Positions 22,301 through 32,939 of a DNA stretch of 64,000 nt are shown here, piece by piece; the stretch's first letter is position 1, and each line of letters starts with the position of its first letter. The stretch is from contig JACRLN010000020.1 in the NCBI GenBank assembly GCA_016215115.1, positions 1-64,000 on the forward strand, given 5' to 3'. A model generated the notes under the pieces. It was not told the DNA's origin. It searched no databases and saw nothing but the letters and a program-made list of their open reading frames with translations. The DNA is from Nitrospirota bacterium (GTDB lineage: Bacteria; Nitrospirota; Thermodesulfovibrionia; UBA6902). The translations under genes and the position numbers were made by a program.

Positions 22301-23476
22301 CTAAATGTCTCAGGCTACACAACGGTCGGATATAATGGCAAAGGCAAATTCACTCAGGACGGCGGAGAGCATAACACAAACGTCCTTACTGTAGGCGGCG
22401 GTCCCTACTCTGACCCAACGGCAGATAAAAACGGCGAGTATATACTGAATGACGGAAAATTATCTGCTAATAATGAAAGCATTGGTTTTGATGGAAAAGG
22501 CACCATGACTCAGAATGGCGGAACGAATACAGTGACAGGCAGCATCGGCATCGGCACTTACGACACTGGCGATGGCAACTATATTCTAAACAATAATGGA
22601 AGTGTGTCATCAGCAGACATGACCGTAGGAGACAGCGGCAAGGGTATATTTACACAAAACCACGCGGCATCTTCTGTAATAGTATCGGGGACGCTTTTTA
22701 TTGCGCGAGGTTATTCAGGAAGCAATGCCGGAGATGGCACTTATAATCTTAATAACGGCTCTCTTCATACTGTACACACGTGGATAAGTCCGGGCGGAAC
22801 AGGCACCTTCAACCAGAACGACGGAACACATACGGTCGATAATACATTAACTATTGACTCAACTGAGAAAGGCAGCGGAACTTACAGCATGTCAGGTGGA
22901 ACTCTGACTGCGGGTAACGTCATCAACAAAGGAGATTTCAATTTCACCGGCGGCGATATCTTTGCCAATATGGAAAACCATGGAACATTTTCCGGCAAAG
23001 GCACATTTACAGGTAATATTACTAACCACGGTAAAGTTAAACCCGGCTCTTCCCCCGGAACATTAATTATCGCAGGTGATTATCTTCAGGGTTCATCGGG
23101 CATTCTATTTATTGAACTTGCAGGCTATACGCAAGGGAGTGAATATGACTTTCTGAGTATCACAGGCAATGCAACTTTGAACGGAACCTTAGATGTCAGT
23201 TTACTCGACAGCTTTGATCCGGTTTCAGGAAGCAGCTTTAATATTCTGTTTGCCGGGAATGGACTTAACGGCACCCGATTTTCCAGTCTAAACCTGCCGG
23301 TATTTAATGACGGAAGGGTATGGAATTTAACCTATGGTACTAATACGGTAGACCTGAATGTTTCAGTTGTGCCGGAGCCAATTAGTTCCCTTCTTTTTAT
23401 TACTGGCGGGGCAATACTTGCAGTGCGGCGTTACTTTAAGAAGAAAAAATTGAAGATTAACATAAGACATTATTAA
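19397..23476 (+). CDS. Giant repeat-built PEP-CTERM surface protein
   Basis: 1,359 residues from ATG 19397, which follows GGGGGG at a good distance; a TTG at 19385 would lie in the ribosome site. Signal peptide: MKTRRNNKGLIIATLVLTVF then LALTQSHAQ. The body is roughly thirty imperfect units of about 35-40 residues of the type GTYNLSGTGVLNV...IGxxGTGTFTQTGGTNTV, rich in Gly, Thr and Asn, expected to form a beta-solenoid like autotransporter passenger domains. A non-repeat part (about 1200-1310) precedes the sorting signal VPEPISSLLFITGGAILAV then RRYFKKKK. Exosortase should cut it at PEP. A role in the outer matrix or exopolysaccharide layer is inferred. Confidence 0.85.
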   Translation: MKTRRNNKGLIIATLVLTVFLALTQSHAQDNQWIGSDGDSWDDGTKWDQGHQPADGENAFLTHSDSSDQTVTYQSADNPNINSVLIEGTGGGAMTLSQGQDLLTTRWLTIGDTGLGVYSQTGGNITIGGLSPDDGTLTLGNESTGVGTYNLQNGDLIMLGNEEYIGNWGQGYFNQSGGTHMFNGTMYLGVNSTGYGLYTMTGGTLQVGTDGGAIVLGEWGGTGEFVHSGGDITVDDLTLARQSNSTGNYNLSDTDGPSTLTVNNGLVVGGISTGTFVHSGGTVNADWMTVGNDSGFDGGGIPGTGIGLYTQSGGSVAVASDLVLGNVDGSQGTYLLEYGTLSVGSWENVGLWGSGSFTQSGGTHTISDHLLLGNGTGSEGTYNLISGDLSAAWESIGVFGIGTFTQDGGTNTITNGLHIGWGTGGTGTYNLNDGALSAGWETIGDEGTGTFAQIGGTNTVYGDLNVGGQSTSSGTYDINGGDLLVGSVLRIGDGGTGAFNHSGGTAATNLLVIGENAGVTGTYDLSGTGVLNANWESIGDDGIGEFYQSGGTHTVTDGFNVGLYTDSYGTYELSGTGILEVGGWAIIGNSGTGYFTQTGGDFTLTGGSADLYIGYSSGSYGEYNLYDGTLYTGWQYVGGEWGTGVFNQFGGINTAYWEFNVGAQDGSNGAYNLVNGELNTKNAYIGQLAGSTGTFTQTGGTHNVQENLIVGNQDTSNGTYNLSESGVLYSAYEIIGSQGTGTFTQTGGTNTVTYDLNLGQTSTGIGSYDLSGTGILSAGRNLNVGIESTNASFVQDGGQVSVTEGLILGMISGSKGQYELISGDVSSGWVHVGSSGEGTFNQSGGSNTTDYLVLGVVAGSNGTYNLSDTGVLNVNYDVTIGSAGTGTFNQFGGTHNVGGDVYVDMGFASNGTYNLFDGLLDVVNSVFVGNADKGDFNHSGGTHNVGGNFVIGNEPTGNGVYNLSGTGVLNVSGYTTVGYNGKGKFTQDGGEHNTNVLTVGGGPYSDPTADKNGEYILNDGKLSANNESIGFDGKGTMTQNGGTNTVTGSIGIGTYDTGDGNYILNNNGSVSSADMTVGDSGKGIFTQNHAASSVIVSGTLFIARGYSGSNAGDGTYNLNNGSLHTVHTWISPGGTGTFNQNDGTHTVDNTLTIDSTEKGSGTYSMSGGTLTAGNVINKGDFNFTGGDIFANMENHGTFSGKGTFTGNITNHGKVKPGSSPGTLIIAGDYLQGSSGILFIELAGYTQGSEYDFLSITGNATLNGTLDVSLLDSFDPVSGSSFNILFAGNGLNGTRFSSLNLPVFNDGRVWNLTYGTNTVDLNVSVVPEPISSLLFITGGAILAVRRYFKKKKLKINIRHY

Positions 23477-23533
23477 GGTTCTCATAATAGTCTGTACATT
23501 ATTAAAAGCGTCATTCCCGCTAAAAATCCTTTT

Positions 23534-25480
23534 TTACCCCTTAAAAAACAAGACCCCAAGGGGAGGGAGTGTAAGTGAAAGGGAAAAGCTTCTTCCCTGC
23601 ACAGGTATTGAATCGGCCTCAACGCCTCCGGCATTGCCACGACCGCTCCCGCCGTATATTCTTGCATCACTGTTTAAAAGCTCTCTCCAGTACCCTCCGC
23701 GGGGGATGCCAACTCTGTAATTATATCTCGGAATGCTCGTGAAATTACAGACAACAAGCACTGTTTCACCTGCAGATTTACCCTTTCTTAAAAAACTTAT
23801 TGTGCTTTGTTCCCAATCGTGAAAGTCTATCCATTCAAACCCGTCATTTGAGAAATCAAGTTCATACAACGCGGGTTCATTCCTGTATAAATGGTTTAAA
23901 TCACGGACCCATTTGTTTATACCTTTCTGAAAAGAATAATTCAGGGAATGCCATTCCAGGCTCTCATCATGATTCCATTCCTTCCACTGGCTGAGTTCCC
24001 CGCCCATGAAAAAAAGTTTTTTACCGGGGTGGCTGTACATATATCCGAATAAAAGCCTCAAATTTGCAGACCGTTGCCACTCATCTCCCGGCATTTTTCC
24101 GATAAGTGCTCCCTTGCCGTGAACGACTTCATCGTGAGAAAGGGGGAGCATAAAATTCTCCGAGAAAGCATACCATATGCTGAACGTAAGCTGGTCGTGA
24201 TGATACTTTCTGAAAATAGGGTCTTTTGAAAAATATTTCAGCGTGTCATGCATCCAGCCCATATTCCACTTCATTCCAAAACCTAACCCTCCGACATGTG
24301 TCGGTCTTGAGACCATGGGCCAGGCTGTTGACTCTTCAGCAATAGTTTGAACGTCAGGATGTGTGCTGTAGACGGCTTCGTTGAATCTTTTGAGAAAGCT
24401 TATTGCTTCCAGATCTTCTTTCCCACCGTATATATTTGGTATCCAGTCGCCACTTTGTCTTGCATAGTCCAGATAAAGCATGGACGCTACTGCATCCACC
24501 CTGATACCGTCAATATGATATTTATCAAGCCAGAAAAGGGCGCTGCTGATAAGAAAGTTTCTAACTTCGTTCCTGCCGTAATTGAATATGTAGCTGTTCC
24601 ATTCGGGATGGTATCCTTTTTTGGGATCCTGATGTTCATAGAGATACGAGCCGTCAAAATATGCGAGTCCATGTTCATCAGAGGGGAAATGAGAAGGCAC
24701 CCAGTCTATGATAACGCCGATGCCGTTTTGATGGAGATGGTCAATCATGTACATGAAATCCTGGGGGGTTCCATACCTGCTTGTCGGCGCAAAATAGCCC
24801 ACGGTCTGATATCCCCATGATCCGTAGAAGGGATGCTCCATTACCGGCAGCAGCTCAACATGCGTAAATCCCATTTCCTTCACATAATCTGCAAGGTAAT
24901 GGGCTATTTCCCTGTAATTCAGGAATCTGTTGCCTTCTTCAGGGACCCGTCTCCATGAGCCGAGATGAACTTCGTATATGGAAAAAGGCGCATTCAGGGA
25001 ATTATTTTTATGTCTGCCTGCCATCCATCCGGTATCTTCCCATGTATAATCCAGGTTCCATACTATTGAAGCGGTTTTTGGAGGCATTTCCCAGTAAAAT
25101 GCATAGGGATCACCTTTATCAACACTATAATTATGGTATCTTGAAACTATGTGGAATTTATATCTATCCCCATTCTTGATGCCGGGGATAAATCCCTCCC
25201 AGATGCCGGAACCGTCCCATCTTGGCATAATCTTATGAGATCCTTTATTCCATCCGTTAAAATCACCTGTAACTGAAACCTGTTCTGCATTTGGCGCCCA
25301 AACGGCGAAATAGGTCCCTTCAACCCCGTCAACGGTCATGGGATGCGAACCGAGTTTATCGTAAAGCCTGAAATGGTTGCCTTCTTTGAAGAGGTATATA
25401 TCGTGCTCGGAAAAGAGGCTTACATCATGTCTTACCATCTGTTCTCCTTCCATCGGATGGTTTATTTTGTCCATTTTCAT
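23534..25480 (-). CDS. glgB: 1,4-alpha-glucan branching enzyme
   Basis: 648 residues, full length for GlgB. An N-terminal CBM48 ([29 protein letters not shown]) and a GH13 barrel follow: [50 protein letters not shown] (catalytic Asp), [16 protein letters not shown] (catalytic Glu), [13 protein letters not shown]. It makes alpha-1,6 branches in glycogen. The start codon may be one of several near 25480; ATG at 25474 (MDKINHP) is also possible. No second glycogen gene is adjacent; malQ is 7 kb away and glgC 33 kb away. Confidence 0.96.
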   Translation of the reverse strand: MKMDKINHPMEGEQMVRHDVSLFSEHDIYLFKEGNHFRLYDKLGSHPMTVDGVEGTYFAVWAPNAEQVSVTGDFNGWNKGSHKIMPRWDGSGIWEGFIPGIKNGDRYKFHIVSRYHNYSVDKGDPYAFYWEMPPKTASIVWNLDYTWEDTGWMAGRHKNNSLNAPFSIYEVHLGSWRRVPEEGNRFLNYREIAHYLADYVKEMGFTHVELLPVMEHPFYGSWGYQTVGYFAPTSRYGTPQDFMYMIDHLHQNGIGVIIDWVPSHFPSDEHGLAYFDGSYLYEHQDPKKGYHPEWNSYIFNYGRNEVRNFLISSALFWLDKYHIDGIRVDAVASMLYLDYARQSGDWIPNIYGGKEDLEAISFLKRFNEAVYSTHPDVQTIAEESTAWPMVSRPTHVGGLGFGMKWNMGWMHDTLKYFSKDPIFRKYHHDQLTFSIWYAFSENFMLPLSHDEVVHGKGALIGKMPGDEWQRSANLRLLFGYMYSHPGKKLFFMGGELSQWKEWNHDESLEWHSLNYSFQKGINKWVRDLNHLYRNEPALYELDFSNDGFEWIDFHDWEQSTISFLRKGKSAGETVLVVCNFTSIPRYNYRVGIPRGGYWRELLNSDARIYGGSGRGNAGGVEADSIPVQGRSFSLSLTLPPLGVLFFKG

Positions 25481-25723
25481 ATAAATAATATAGTAAAAGG
25501 TTTGGGCAGTTATAGATTATACAAAAAATCAATACAAACAGGAAATTGCACTCAAATACAAATTTTATAATAATTGTTTAACAAATTGGAAATCCCGAAC
25601 CTTTGGTCAAATTGTCTGAAATATATTGACCTGGTTAAAGTTGTTTTCATACTGAACCGATTTAGAAGTAATATATACGAAAAAGGATTTTTTTAAAACA
25701 GACTTACAAATGGATAATAATTA

Positions 25724-27241
25724 ATGGAAACTCTGAATTCTCTCCTCATGGATGTTGCAACACTTCCTTCGCTGCCGGCTATTGCCATAAAGATAATTCA
25801 GGAAATAAGGAAAGACAAATCATCAGTCAATGAACTTGCAGATATTATCTCGTTTGACCCGGCCCTCACTGCAAAGGTATTAAAAGTTGCCAACTCGTCA
25901 TTCTATGGGCTTTCCTACAAAGTTGATTCCATCGATAAGGCGGTAAATATTTTAGGCTTGGAGGTTCTTAAGAATATTGCGCTGTCTTTTATAATTGTCA
26001 GGGGATTTAAGAGAAATTCAGTCGACGAGTTTAACCAGGAGCTTTTCTGGAAAAGATCAATCACTGCCGCTGTGTGTGCCGATTTAATGGCATCGAGGCT
26101 GAAAAAAAGACGTGATGATACATTTGTTACAGCGCTTCTTATGGATATAGGGGTCCTTGTTATGTACCTGAGCAGACCTGATGATTATTTGAAGGTTATT
26201 GACGAAAAAATGATTTCCAAAGCGTCTACTACAGATGTGGAAAAATCTGTTTTCGGCCTGGACCATCAGGAAGTGGGCAGTGAAATATTAAAGGCATGGG
26301 GTATACCGGAGAATATATATACGCCGATTGCATACCACCATAAAATACATGAGGCTGCACCTGAATTCGGGGATACATCGGAAGTTCTTATGCTTTCTGA
26401 TATGGCATCTTCGGTCTACTACGGGAAAAAAAGCGCCGAAAAATTGAGGATGCTAAATCAACTGCTGCAGAACAAGTTGAATATATCGGAATCTGATGTA
26501 AATCAACTTATTGATTCAATAGCAGAGAAGACCGTTGAAATACTTTCAACCTTTGATATAGACGCTAATAATGTGAAGCCGATTTCAGAGATCGTCCAGG
26601 ATGCACATGAAGATTTTGGCAATCTTAATCTGTCGTATGAGCAGCTTGTAGTGGAACTCAAACAGGAAAGAACGAAGACTGAAGGTCTCGCAAGAGAACT
26701 CAAAAATGCAAATGAAAAACTGAGAACACTCACCTTTCAGGACAGTCTTACCGGGATATATAATCACAGGTATTTTCAGGAGATATTAGACAAGGAACTG
26801 GAAAGGGCTGAAAGATATTCACGCAGTTTATCTCTTATTATGCTCGATATTGATAATTTCAAGAAGATTAACGATACATATGGTCACCAGCAGGGGGATG
26901 TTGTATTATGTGCTGTCGCGGAACTCTTCAAGCAAATCATCAGGAGACCTGACACTGCAGCGAGATATGGCGGGGAGGAATTTGCTGTTATCCTGCCAGA
27001 AGCCGATATAAGGGGAGCCGTGATTTTAGCAGAGAGGATCAGACAGATGGTGGAGAGAATGGAAATAAAATCTGATAATCAGGTCGTCAAGATTACAGTC
27101 AGCGCCGGTATTACAATGTATGAACCCATAAAGAACATAACAAATAAGATGAAATTGATTGAAACAGCAAATAAGGCCTTATATTATTCAAAAATGACCG
27201 GAAGGAACAAGCTGAGCGTAGTGCCGATACAAAGCAGTTGA
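25724..27241 (+). CDS. HDOD-GGDEF diguanylate cyclase
   Basis: 505 residues. An N-terminal HDOD domain (about 10-210: LPSLPAIAIKIIQEIRKDKS, LTAKVLKVANSSFYGL, VDSIDKAVNILGLEVLKNIAL) precedes a coiled coil near 290-330 (YEQLVVELKQERTKTEGLAR). The C-terminal GGDEF domain has DSLTGIYNHRYFQ and the active motif RYGGEEF. An inhibitory I-site RRPD lies exactly five residues before GGEEF, so product feedback is likely. The protein makes c-di-GMP; candidate receptors in the window include the PilZ-like protein at 13942. No operon partner. Confidence 0.88.
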   Translation: METLNSLLMDVATLPSLPAIAIKIIQEIRKDKSSVNELADIISFDPALTAKVLKVANSSFYGLSYKVDSIDKAVNILGLEVLKNIALSFIIVRGFKRNSVDEFNQELFWKRSITAAVCADLMASRLKKRRDDTFVTALLMDIGVLVMYLSRPDDYLKVIDEKMISKASTTDVEKSVFGLDHQEVGSEILKAWGIPENIYTPIAYHHKIHEAAPEFGDTSEVLMLSDMASSVYYGKKSAEKLRMLNQLLQNKLNISESDVNQLIDSIAEKTVEILSTFDIDANNVKPISEIVQDAHEDFGNLNLSYEQLVVELKQERTKTEGLARELKNANEKLRTLTFQDSLTGIYNHRYFQEILDKELERAERYSRSLSLIMLDIDNFKKINDTYGHQQGDVVLCAVAELFKQIIRRPDTAARYGGEEFAVILPEADIRGAVILAERIRQMVERMEIKSDNQVVKITVSAGITMYEPIKNITNKMKLIETANKALYYSKMTGRNKLSVVPIQSS

Positions 27242-27408
27242 TCCATAAAAAAGCATTGGGCTACAGATAAACGCAGATTAACACCGATAGAACAAAAACT
27301 TATACTTATTTCATGATTAACCAAAAAGGTGAAATCAGTACTTCTTTTAACTCATTGAAAAATCCGCGTCAATCTGGGCAAATCAGCGGCTAACTGCCGT
27401 ATTTATGT

Positions 27409-28803
27409 CTACCTATGCAGATGGTCCGTACAGTTTCCCCAGTTTGTACTTGGGTAATTGGCAGTCCATGTTGAGGTCTTAGTCCCTTTGCCATTCTTGC
27501 TCAGAACGAACGTGCCGCTTTCAGTCTCGTCAGGATCATTGCGATTAAATTTAAAGACATCGCCGCATACGGTTCCCTCATATTTATCTCCTCCGTCATC
27601 AATGTATTGGGCCCGATTTCCGATCTGTGTTATAGTGAGGGTAATCGGCTGATCAACATCATTATGATAGCCGTGATTTATACATGTATAGGTGCCTTTC
27701 CAGGTTCCGCTAATATCCGCAGGCGGTTGATTGCATTGTGTCACATCAATTGAAGGAGTACCGACGTCTATAGCTGCGTCTGTCTGTGAATAGATCTGAA
27801 TGCACATAGCAAAAGAACCGGAATTGATGATGTTGATTGTTGACGGCTCCGCCGATGCAGTAGGAGGATTGATCGCCGGACTTGAAGAGCTCCCTGTAAT
27901 GGCGTATGGCCCGTAAAGCAAGCCCTCCTGACAGACGGTGCTGGCAAAAGCTCCGATGCGTACGAACATGCTCATGTTTACCGCTGATTGTGCTTCTGCA
28001 GAAGATATGAACATATTAAGCAGCTTCATCATACTGCTCACAGGTGGTCCGGGTGTTATAGTGACAGAATTAGACAGAATATCCTGCAGATTCAATGAGA
28101 TGTTATTGTAGTTAGCCGGCCCAGCAGAAAGACTGACAGAGAAGCTGCTCTCATAAGGTAATCCTTGGGTAACTTGAAAATTGTAATTTAAAGGCAAGGG
28201 AACCTGAACACTGTTATTAATCACTTGTACAGTTGTTTTCGATGCCTTGCAATTGTTATTTTCATTATTCTCTATTATATTTTTCTTGTCATCTGCGCAG
28301 GAAATTAAATAGTACTTTCCTGGGGGTGTTGCAGATGGAATAGTTAACTTCGTACTCCCTATGGAAGTTTTTTTGGATTGCATTATCGGCACAGTTCTAC
28401 TGCCGATAAGCAGTATATCTTCGCTGCTGTACGAGTTATTCGCTGAAAGATAGTACTGTACTATAGAATAGAAATATGCCTGGCCCTTCCCCTTATTTTT
28501 TATTTTGGTAATAACGGTAAAACTGCTGCCGCTCTCTATGCTTGCAGGCAAAGCAGGGAAGCCACTGATTGATTTTACTATCAGATCAGGTTGAGATGCT
28601 GCAGATGTATTCAAAAAGTCTTTTACAGAAGTCCCGGAGGTGTCACCCTGAATGAGGGGAAGGGGGTTGAAGCCCCTGGATTGCGACAGATTCGTCGTTT
28701 TGCTTGAAGTAATATAACTGATTTGTTCTGGTGGTTTTGCGCAAGTGAGTGCCAAAGATAAAAAATAAAGCACAACAAATATTATTATTTTGAATCTATT
28801 CAT
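27409..28803 (-). CDS. Exported protein with a CARDB domain
   Basis: 464 residues. N-terminal signal segment MNRFKIIIFVVLYFLSLALT followed by CAKPPEQ, which could be a weak lipobox. Residues about 70-195 match CARDB: QPDLIVKSISGFPALPASIE, FTVITKIKNKGKGQA, YYLSANNSYSSEDILLIGSR, and ISCADDKKNIIENNENNNCK. The rest has no family I know; near the end TWKGTYTCINHGYHNDVDQP and TLTITQIGNRAQYIDDGGDK look like a lipocalin-like beta domain. It probably sits on the cell surface or in the periplasm. The gene is isolated, with over 350 bases free upstream. Confidence 0.65.
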   Translation of the reverse strand: MNRFKIIIFVVLYFLSLALTCAKPPEQISYITSSKTTNLSQSRGFNPLPLIQGDTSGTSVKDFLNTSAASQPDLIVKSISGFPALPASIESGSSFTVITKIKNKGKGQAYFYSIVQYYLSANNSYSSEDILLIGSRTVPIMQSKKTSIGSTKLTIPSATPPGKYYLISCADDKKNIIENNENNNCKASKTTVQVINNSVQVPLPLNYNFQVTQGLPYESSFSVSLSAGPANYNNISLNLQDILSNSVTITPGPPVSSMMKLLNMFISSAEAQSAVNMSMFVRIGAFASTVCQEGLLYGPYAITGSSSSPAINPPTASAEPSTINIINSGSFAMCIQIYSQTDAAIDVGTPSIDVTQCNQPPADISGTWKGTYTCINHGYHNDVDQPITLTITQIGNRAQYIDDGGDKYEGTVCGDVFKFNRNDPDETESGTFVLSKNGKGTKTSTWTANYPSTNWGNCTDHLHR

Positions 28804-29175
28804 CTCGCTCCTCCTTTAAGGCTGCTTTTAGAAACAGATGGCCTTTGATGTTTAAATATTTCAATTGAAAAAAGACTCAAGATTGAACTGATTTGTATTT
28901 AAATTTAAACAGGTATTTTTTTGAATGTCAATATGCTTATAGGGATTATAAAAATTATTTATTTACGAGATGATGCAAATATCAAACTTGAAGATTAACT
29001 TTTGCAAGGCGGCGCGTAGGGGGAGGTTTTGTATTCTGAAAATATGTGTTCTTCGGTATTCAGTATTAGGGTAATGATAATAAAAGCATGGAGGATGTTG
29101 CAATTATGGAATTTAGAGGTACAATTGTTCTATAGGAACAGCAGATCATTTTACGTTTAATAAGGGAGGAATATT
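28804..29175. other. Intergenic region without a supported gene
   Basis: AT-rich and not repetitive. A 15-codon frame (MEDVAIMEFRGTIVL) preceded by no clear ribosome site lies near 29090-29138. Nothing else of note besides the GGGAGG ribosome site just before 29176. Confidence 0.4.
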
Positions 29176-29616
29176 ATGAGCACAATAATAATTACGGTTG
29201 ATTTAGGACATTTTAAAGCATATAGAGTCACCATGGATCCTGTTGCAAGCCCCAAAATTGATTTGTTCGTAAGTTATGATTCTATTGAAGGACACGGTAA
29301 ATTAGGAGAAAAATTAAGTGATATTTCAGGGAGATTCGTGGGAGGAGGCGGTGAAGGTGAAGTTGCAAAGGGATACGGAGAACCTCACCATCTTGAATCG
29401 GAAATCAGAAAAAAACTGGTTAAATTGATCTCGCAGGATATCAACGCGTTAATAAAAAAAGAAGATTGTGAAAACTGGTATTTGGCAGCCAGCGCAAAGA
29501 TCAACAAAGATATCATTGAAAAATTAGATCCGGAGGTAAAATCCAAACTGGATAAAAGCATCACTCTTGATTTGACAAAAACCCACAAGTCTGAAATCTT
29601 AAGTCATTTTACATAA
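29176..29616 (+). CDS. Host-attachment-family (PF10116-like) protein
   Basis: 146 residues, soluble. MSTIIITVDLGHFKAYRVTM at the N terminus, GEGEVAKGYGEPHHLESEIR in the middle and WYLAASAKINKDIIEKLDPE then VKSKLDKSITLDLTKTHKSEILSHF at the end match 'protein required for attachment to host cells' family members, which are related to archaeal release-factor-like baeRF proteins. The family name comes from Agrobacterium; its molecular role is unknown. AAGGGAGG precedes the start. No partner gene is adjacent. Confidence 0.65.
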   Translation: MSTIIITVDLGHFKAYRVTMDPVASPKIDLFVSYDSIEGHGKLGEKLSDISGRFVGGGGEGEVAKGYGEPHHLESEIRKKLVKLISQDINALIKKEDCENWYLAASAKINKDIIEKLDPEVKSKLDKSITLDLTKTHKSEILSHFT

Positions 29617-29877
29617 ACCCTGTTTCCGGCTTGCCAATTGGCCAGAAAATTATTCAAGATCTTTCAGCCGCCATGGAAGTCTGTTCCAGAATTTCTATAA
29701 TCGACAAGATATTTTAATTATTGTTTAAGTGCAATTCTTATCTTTTTTTATACCATAACCCATAATCCATACCCCATATCTCTCTTTCAGCGGTGTCGTA
29801 TAGAGATTCTTCCACAGCCTTCCATGTCTGAAAAGGTTGTTACTTGAAACAATAAAGTTGTAAAATGTCTCTGAATT

Positions 29878-29908
29878 TGCAGGGGCGGGTTTTAAACCCG
29901 CCCCTGCA
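29878..29908. repeat. GGGGCGGGTTT palindrome, second copy
   Basis: Perfect 15-bp arms, TGCAGGGGCGGGTTT / AAACCCGCCCCTGCA, around one T. It is only about ten bases before the gatA ribosome site. In this 311-base gap (29617-29927) nothing else is notable. Confidence 0.75.
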
Positions 29909-29927
29909 CTGATTGACCGGAGGTTAT

Positions 29928-31382
29928 GTGGAGCTTTACAGTCTCAGCATCGAGGAAGCGCTAACAGCTATTGACAAGGGCGAGATCAGTCCTGTTGAAC
30001 TGACAGAAGCGATATTCAAAAGGATTGAAGCTGTTGAAGATAAAATACATTCCTTTGTAACTCTCGATAAAGAAAATTCCCTGATTCAGGCAAGAAGTGC
30101 AGAAGACAATATCAGGAGAAATATTAAACAGCCGCTTGGAGGGATACCTATTGCCATAAAAGATAATATTTGCACAGAGGGCGTAAGGACTACGTGTTCG
30201 TCAAAAATGCTTGAGAACTTTATCCCGCCTTATGACAGTACCATTGTGAAAAAACTTAAGGAACAGCGCTGCATATTGATTGGGAAAACCAATCTTGATG
30301 AATTTGCAATGGGTTCATCTACTGAAAATTCTTCCTTTGGGTCTACAAGGAATCCATGGGATGTTGCAAGGGTACCCGGAGGTTCAAGCGGCGGTTCGGC
30401 TGCTGCTGTTGCTGCGGATATGTGCATTGCAGCGCTTGGTTCTGACACTGGAGGCTCGATACGCCAGCCGGCGGCATTTTGCGGAGTTGTGGGATTAAAG
30501 CCGACATATGGAAGAGTATCGCGTTATGGCCTTGTTGCCTTTGCATCATCACTTGATCAGATAGGCCCGATTACAAAAAACGTGAAAGACTCAGCAATCC
30601 TTTTGAATATCATCAGCGGGTATGATCTTCGTGATTCAACATCAGCCGATCTGACAGTGCCTGATTTTACATCTGCTATCGGGCAGGATATAAAAGGAAT
30701 GAAATTGGGAGTTCCCAAAGAATACTTCATAAAAGGTATTGATAAAGAAGTGGCGGAATCAGTAAATGCGGCGATTAATAAGCTTGAATCGCTTGGCGCA
30801 ATCCCTCTTGAGATATCGCTCCCGCATACAGGCTATGCAGTAGCAACTTATTACATACTTGCCACTTCTGAGGCTTCATCCAACCTTGCACGTTACGACG
30901 GTGTGAAATACGGATTGAGAGCAGCAGGGGGAGACCTCATTGATATGTATATGAAGACAAGGGAGGCAGGGTTTGGAGCAGAAGTAAAAAGAAGGATAAT
31001 CTTAGGGACTTATACCCTGTCTTCCGGGTACTATGATGCGTATTACAAAAAAGCCCAGCAGGTGAGGACCCTGGTAAAACAGGATTTTGAGAAGGCCTTT
31101 GAAAAAGTTGACGTCATTGTTACGCCGACAACTCCATCGCCTGCATTTAAAGCCGGTGAAAAGACAGACGATCCGCTGCAGATGTATCTTGCGGATATCT
31201 TTACCATATCCGTAAATCTTGCGGGAGTGCCCGGTATTTCGATCCCCTGCGGTTTTACTTCACAGAATTTACCAGTGGGATTACAGATAATAGGAAAGCA
31301 TTTTGATGAAGAAACTTTATTAAAAACTGCATATGCTTATGAGCAGGCAACGGATTGGCATAAGAGGAAACCGAAGCTGTAA
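29928..31382 (+). CDS. gatA: Glutamyl-tRNA(Gln)/aspartyl-tRNA(Asn) amidotransferase subunit A
   Basis: 484 residues from GTG 29928 (CCGGAGG four bases upstream); the TTG at 29913 lies before the ribosome site and is unlikely. Amidase signature with the Ser-cisSer-Lys triad: [14 protein letters not shown] (Lys), [18 protein letters not shown] (cisSer) and [20 protein letters not shown] (nucleophile Ser). It releases ammonia from glutamine for GatB. gatB follows after ten bases. No gatC is found next to the pair; it may lie elsewhere. Confidence 0.95.
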   Translation: MELYSLSIEEALTAIDKGEISPVELTEAIFKRIEAVEDKIHSFVTLDKENSLIQARSAEDNIRRNIKQPLGGIPIAIKDNICTEGVRTTCSSKMLENFIPPYDSTIVKKLKEQRCILIGKTNLDEFAMGSSTENSSFGSTRNPWDVARVPGGSSGGSAAAVAADMCIAALGSDTGGSIRQPAAFCGVVGLKPTYGRVSRYGLVAFASSLDQIGPITKNVKDSAILLNIISGYDLRDSTSADLTVPDFTSAIGQDIKGMKLGVPKEYFIKGIDKEVAESVNAAINKLESLGAIPLEISLPHTGYAVATYYILATSEASSNLARYDGVKYGLRAAGGDLIDMYMKTREAGFGAEVKRRIILGTYTLSSGYYDAYYKKAQQVRTLVKQDFEKAFEKVDVIVTPTTPSPAFKAGEKTDDPLQMYLADIFTISVNLAGVPGISIPCGFTSQNLPVGLQIIGKHFDEETLLKTAYAYEQATDWHKRKPKL

Positions 31383-31392
31383 AAGGATATAA

Positions 31393-32829
31393 ATGCAATA
31401 CGAAGCGGTCATAGGTCTTGAGATACATGCTCAACTTTTAACAGAGTCCAAAATGTTCTGCGGATGTTCGACGAAATTCGGCTCGGAGCCGAATACGCAG
31501 ACATGTCCCGTATGCATCGGGATGCCGGGGGTTCTGCCCGTGGCAAACAAAAGGGCGATTGAGTGTGTGATAAAGACAGGGCTTGCCGTGAATTGTAAAA
31601 TCGCTCCTTTCAGCAGGTTTGCAAGAAAGAACTATTTTTATCCGGACCTCCCGAAAGGTTACCAGATAAGCCAGTACGAGCTCCCGATATGCGAGCATGG
31701 TCTTGTGGAGATTATCGTTAATGGCAGTACAAAAAAAATAGGGCTTACAAGGATTCATCTGGAGGAAGACGCCGGCAAAAATATTCACGAAGGCGCCGGA
31801 GATTACAGTTTTGTTGACTTAAACAGGGCGGGGACCCCTTTGATGGAGATTGTTACAGAGCCTGACATCCGCAGTCCGCAGGAGGCCGCGGAGTTCGTGA
31901 AGAAGTTGAGGGCCATTGTCCGCTATCTCGGTGTTTGTGACGGAAATATGGAACAGGGTTCCTTGAGATGCGATGCGAACGTTTCTATCAGACCTGTCGG
32001 GCAGGAAGAATTGGGCACAAAGACAGAAATAAAAAATATGAATTCTTTCAAATTTATTGAAAAAGCTCTTGATTATGAGATAAAGCGGCAGATAAAGATT
32101 TTGAATGAAGGAGGAAGGATTGTTCAGGAGACACGGCTGTGGCATTCAAACAGGGGTATTACGGAATCCATGCGTTCAAAGGAAGAAGCACACGATTACA
32201 GGTATTTCCCCGACCCTGATCTCGTGCCTGTTGATGTTGATAATGCATGGATTGAACAGATAAGGTTGCAGATTGTCGAACTGCCTGATTCCAGAAGGCA
32301 GCGATTTATTACTCAATACGGTCTTCCTGAGCAGGATGCTGATTTGCTTACTTCTGAAAGGGCAATGGCAGAGTGGTTTGAGGAGGCTGTTAAACTCGGC
32401 GGAGACCCCAAAAGCGTGAGCAACTGGATGATGGGCGAACTCATGAAGATGCTCAATGAGGAAAATAAACTGATTGAAGAGTGCGCTCTGAAGCCTGAAC
32501 AGCTTGTCGGTCTGATAAAATTAATAGATAAAGGTGTAATCAGCGGAAAGATTGCAAAGACGGTTTTTGAAGAGATGTATAAGACAGGCAAGGACGCTGA
32601 CAGGATCGTGAAGGAAAAAGGGCTTGTCCAGGTAAGCGATGAATCTGAAATTGAAAAAGTTGTGGATGATATACTTCAGAAAAATCCGAAAGAGATGGAG
32701 CGTTTCAGGGCAGGGGAAGAGAAACTTCTCGGATTCTTTGCAGGACAGATAATGAAGGCAACAAAGGGTAAGGCAAATCCGAAGATAGTGAATGAGTTGT
32801 TGAGGAAGAAGCTGTCAGGAACAAGTTGA
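31393..32829 (+). CDS. gatB: Glutamyl-tRNA(Gln)/aspartyl-tRNA(Asn) amidotransferase subunit B
   Basis: 478 residues, full length. [40 protein letters not shown] (zinc Cys), [56 protein letters not shown] and a C-terminal YqeY-like tRNA-binding part. It phosphorylates and amidates Glu-tRNA(Gln) with ammonia from GatA. It is co-transcribed with gatA. The downstream gap has a palindromic repeat before the NtrC-type gene. Confidence 0.96.
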   Translation: MQYEAVIGLEIHAQLLTESKMFCGCSTKFGSEPNTQTCPVCIGMPGVLPVANKRAIECVIKTGLAVNCKIAPFSRFARKNYFYPDLPKGYQISQYELPICEHGLVEIIVNGSTKKIGLTRIHLEEDAGKNIHEGAGDYSFVDLNRAGTPLMEIVTEPDIRSPQEAAEFVKKLRAIVRYLGVCDGNMEQGSLRCDANVSIRPVGQEELGTKTEIKNMNSFKFIEKALDYEIKRQIKILNEGGRIVQETRLWHSNRGITESMRSKEEAHDYRYFPDPDLVPVDVDNAWIEQIRLQIVELPDSRRQRFITQYGLPEQDADLLTSERAMAEWFEEAVKLGGDPKSVSNWMMGELMKMLNEENKLIEECALKPEQLVGLIKLIDKGVISGKIAKTVFEEMYKTGKDADRIVKEKGLVQVSDESEIEKVVDDILQKNPKEMERFRAGEEKLLGFFAGQIMKATKGKANPKIVNELLRKKLSGTS

Positions 32830-32844
32830 AACAAAAAATATTAA

Positions 32845-32928
32845 AAAATCCCCCTACATCCCCCTTTTTCAAAGTGGGACTTATTTGATTCCCCTCTTTG
32901 GAAAAGAGGGGTTAGGGGAGATTTTTTA
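32845..32928. repeat. AT-flanked C/G-run palindromic repeat
   Basis: AAAAAATCCCCC at the left and GGGGAGATTTTTT at the right, with CCCCTCTTTGGAAAAGAGGGG inside. A shorter relative, CTCCCCTTTCCCCTCTTTGC then CAAAGAGGGG, lies at 5481-5510 inside the IS non-coding part. Likely a MITE-type unit. Confidence 0.6.
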
Positions 32929-32939
32929 ATTAATAAATT

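Noticed and set aside
29926-29928. ATG at 29926 as the gatA start
   Set aside because: It is out of frame with gatA; the GTG two bases later is in frame and follows CCGGAGG.
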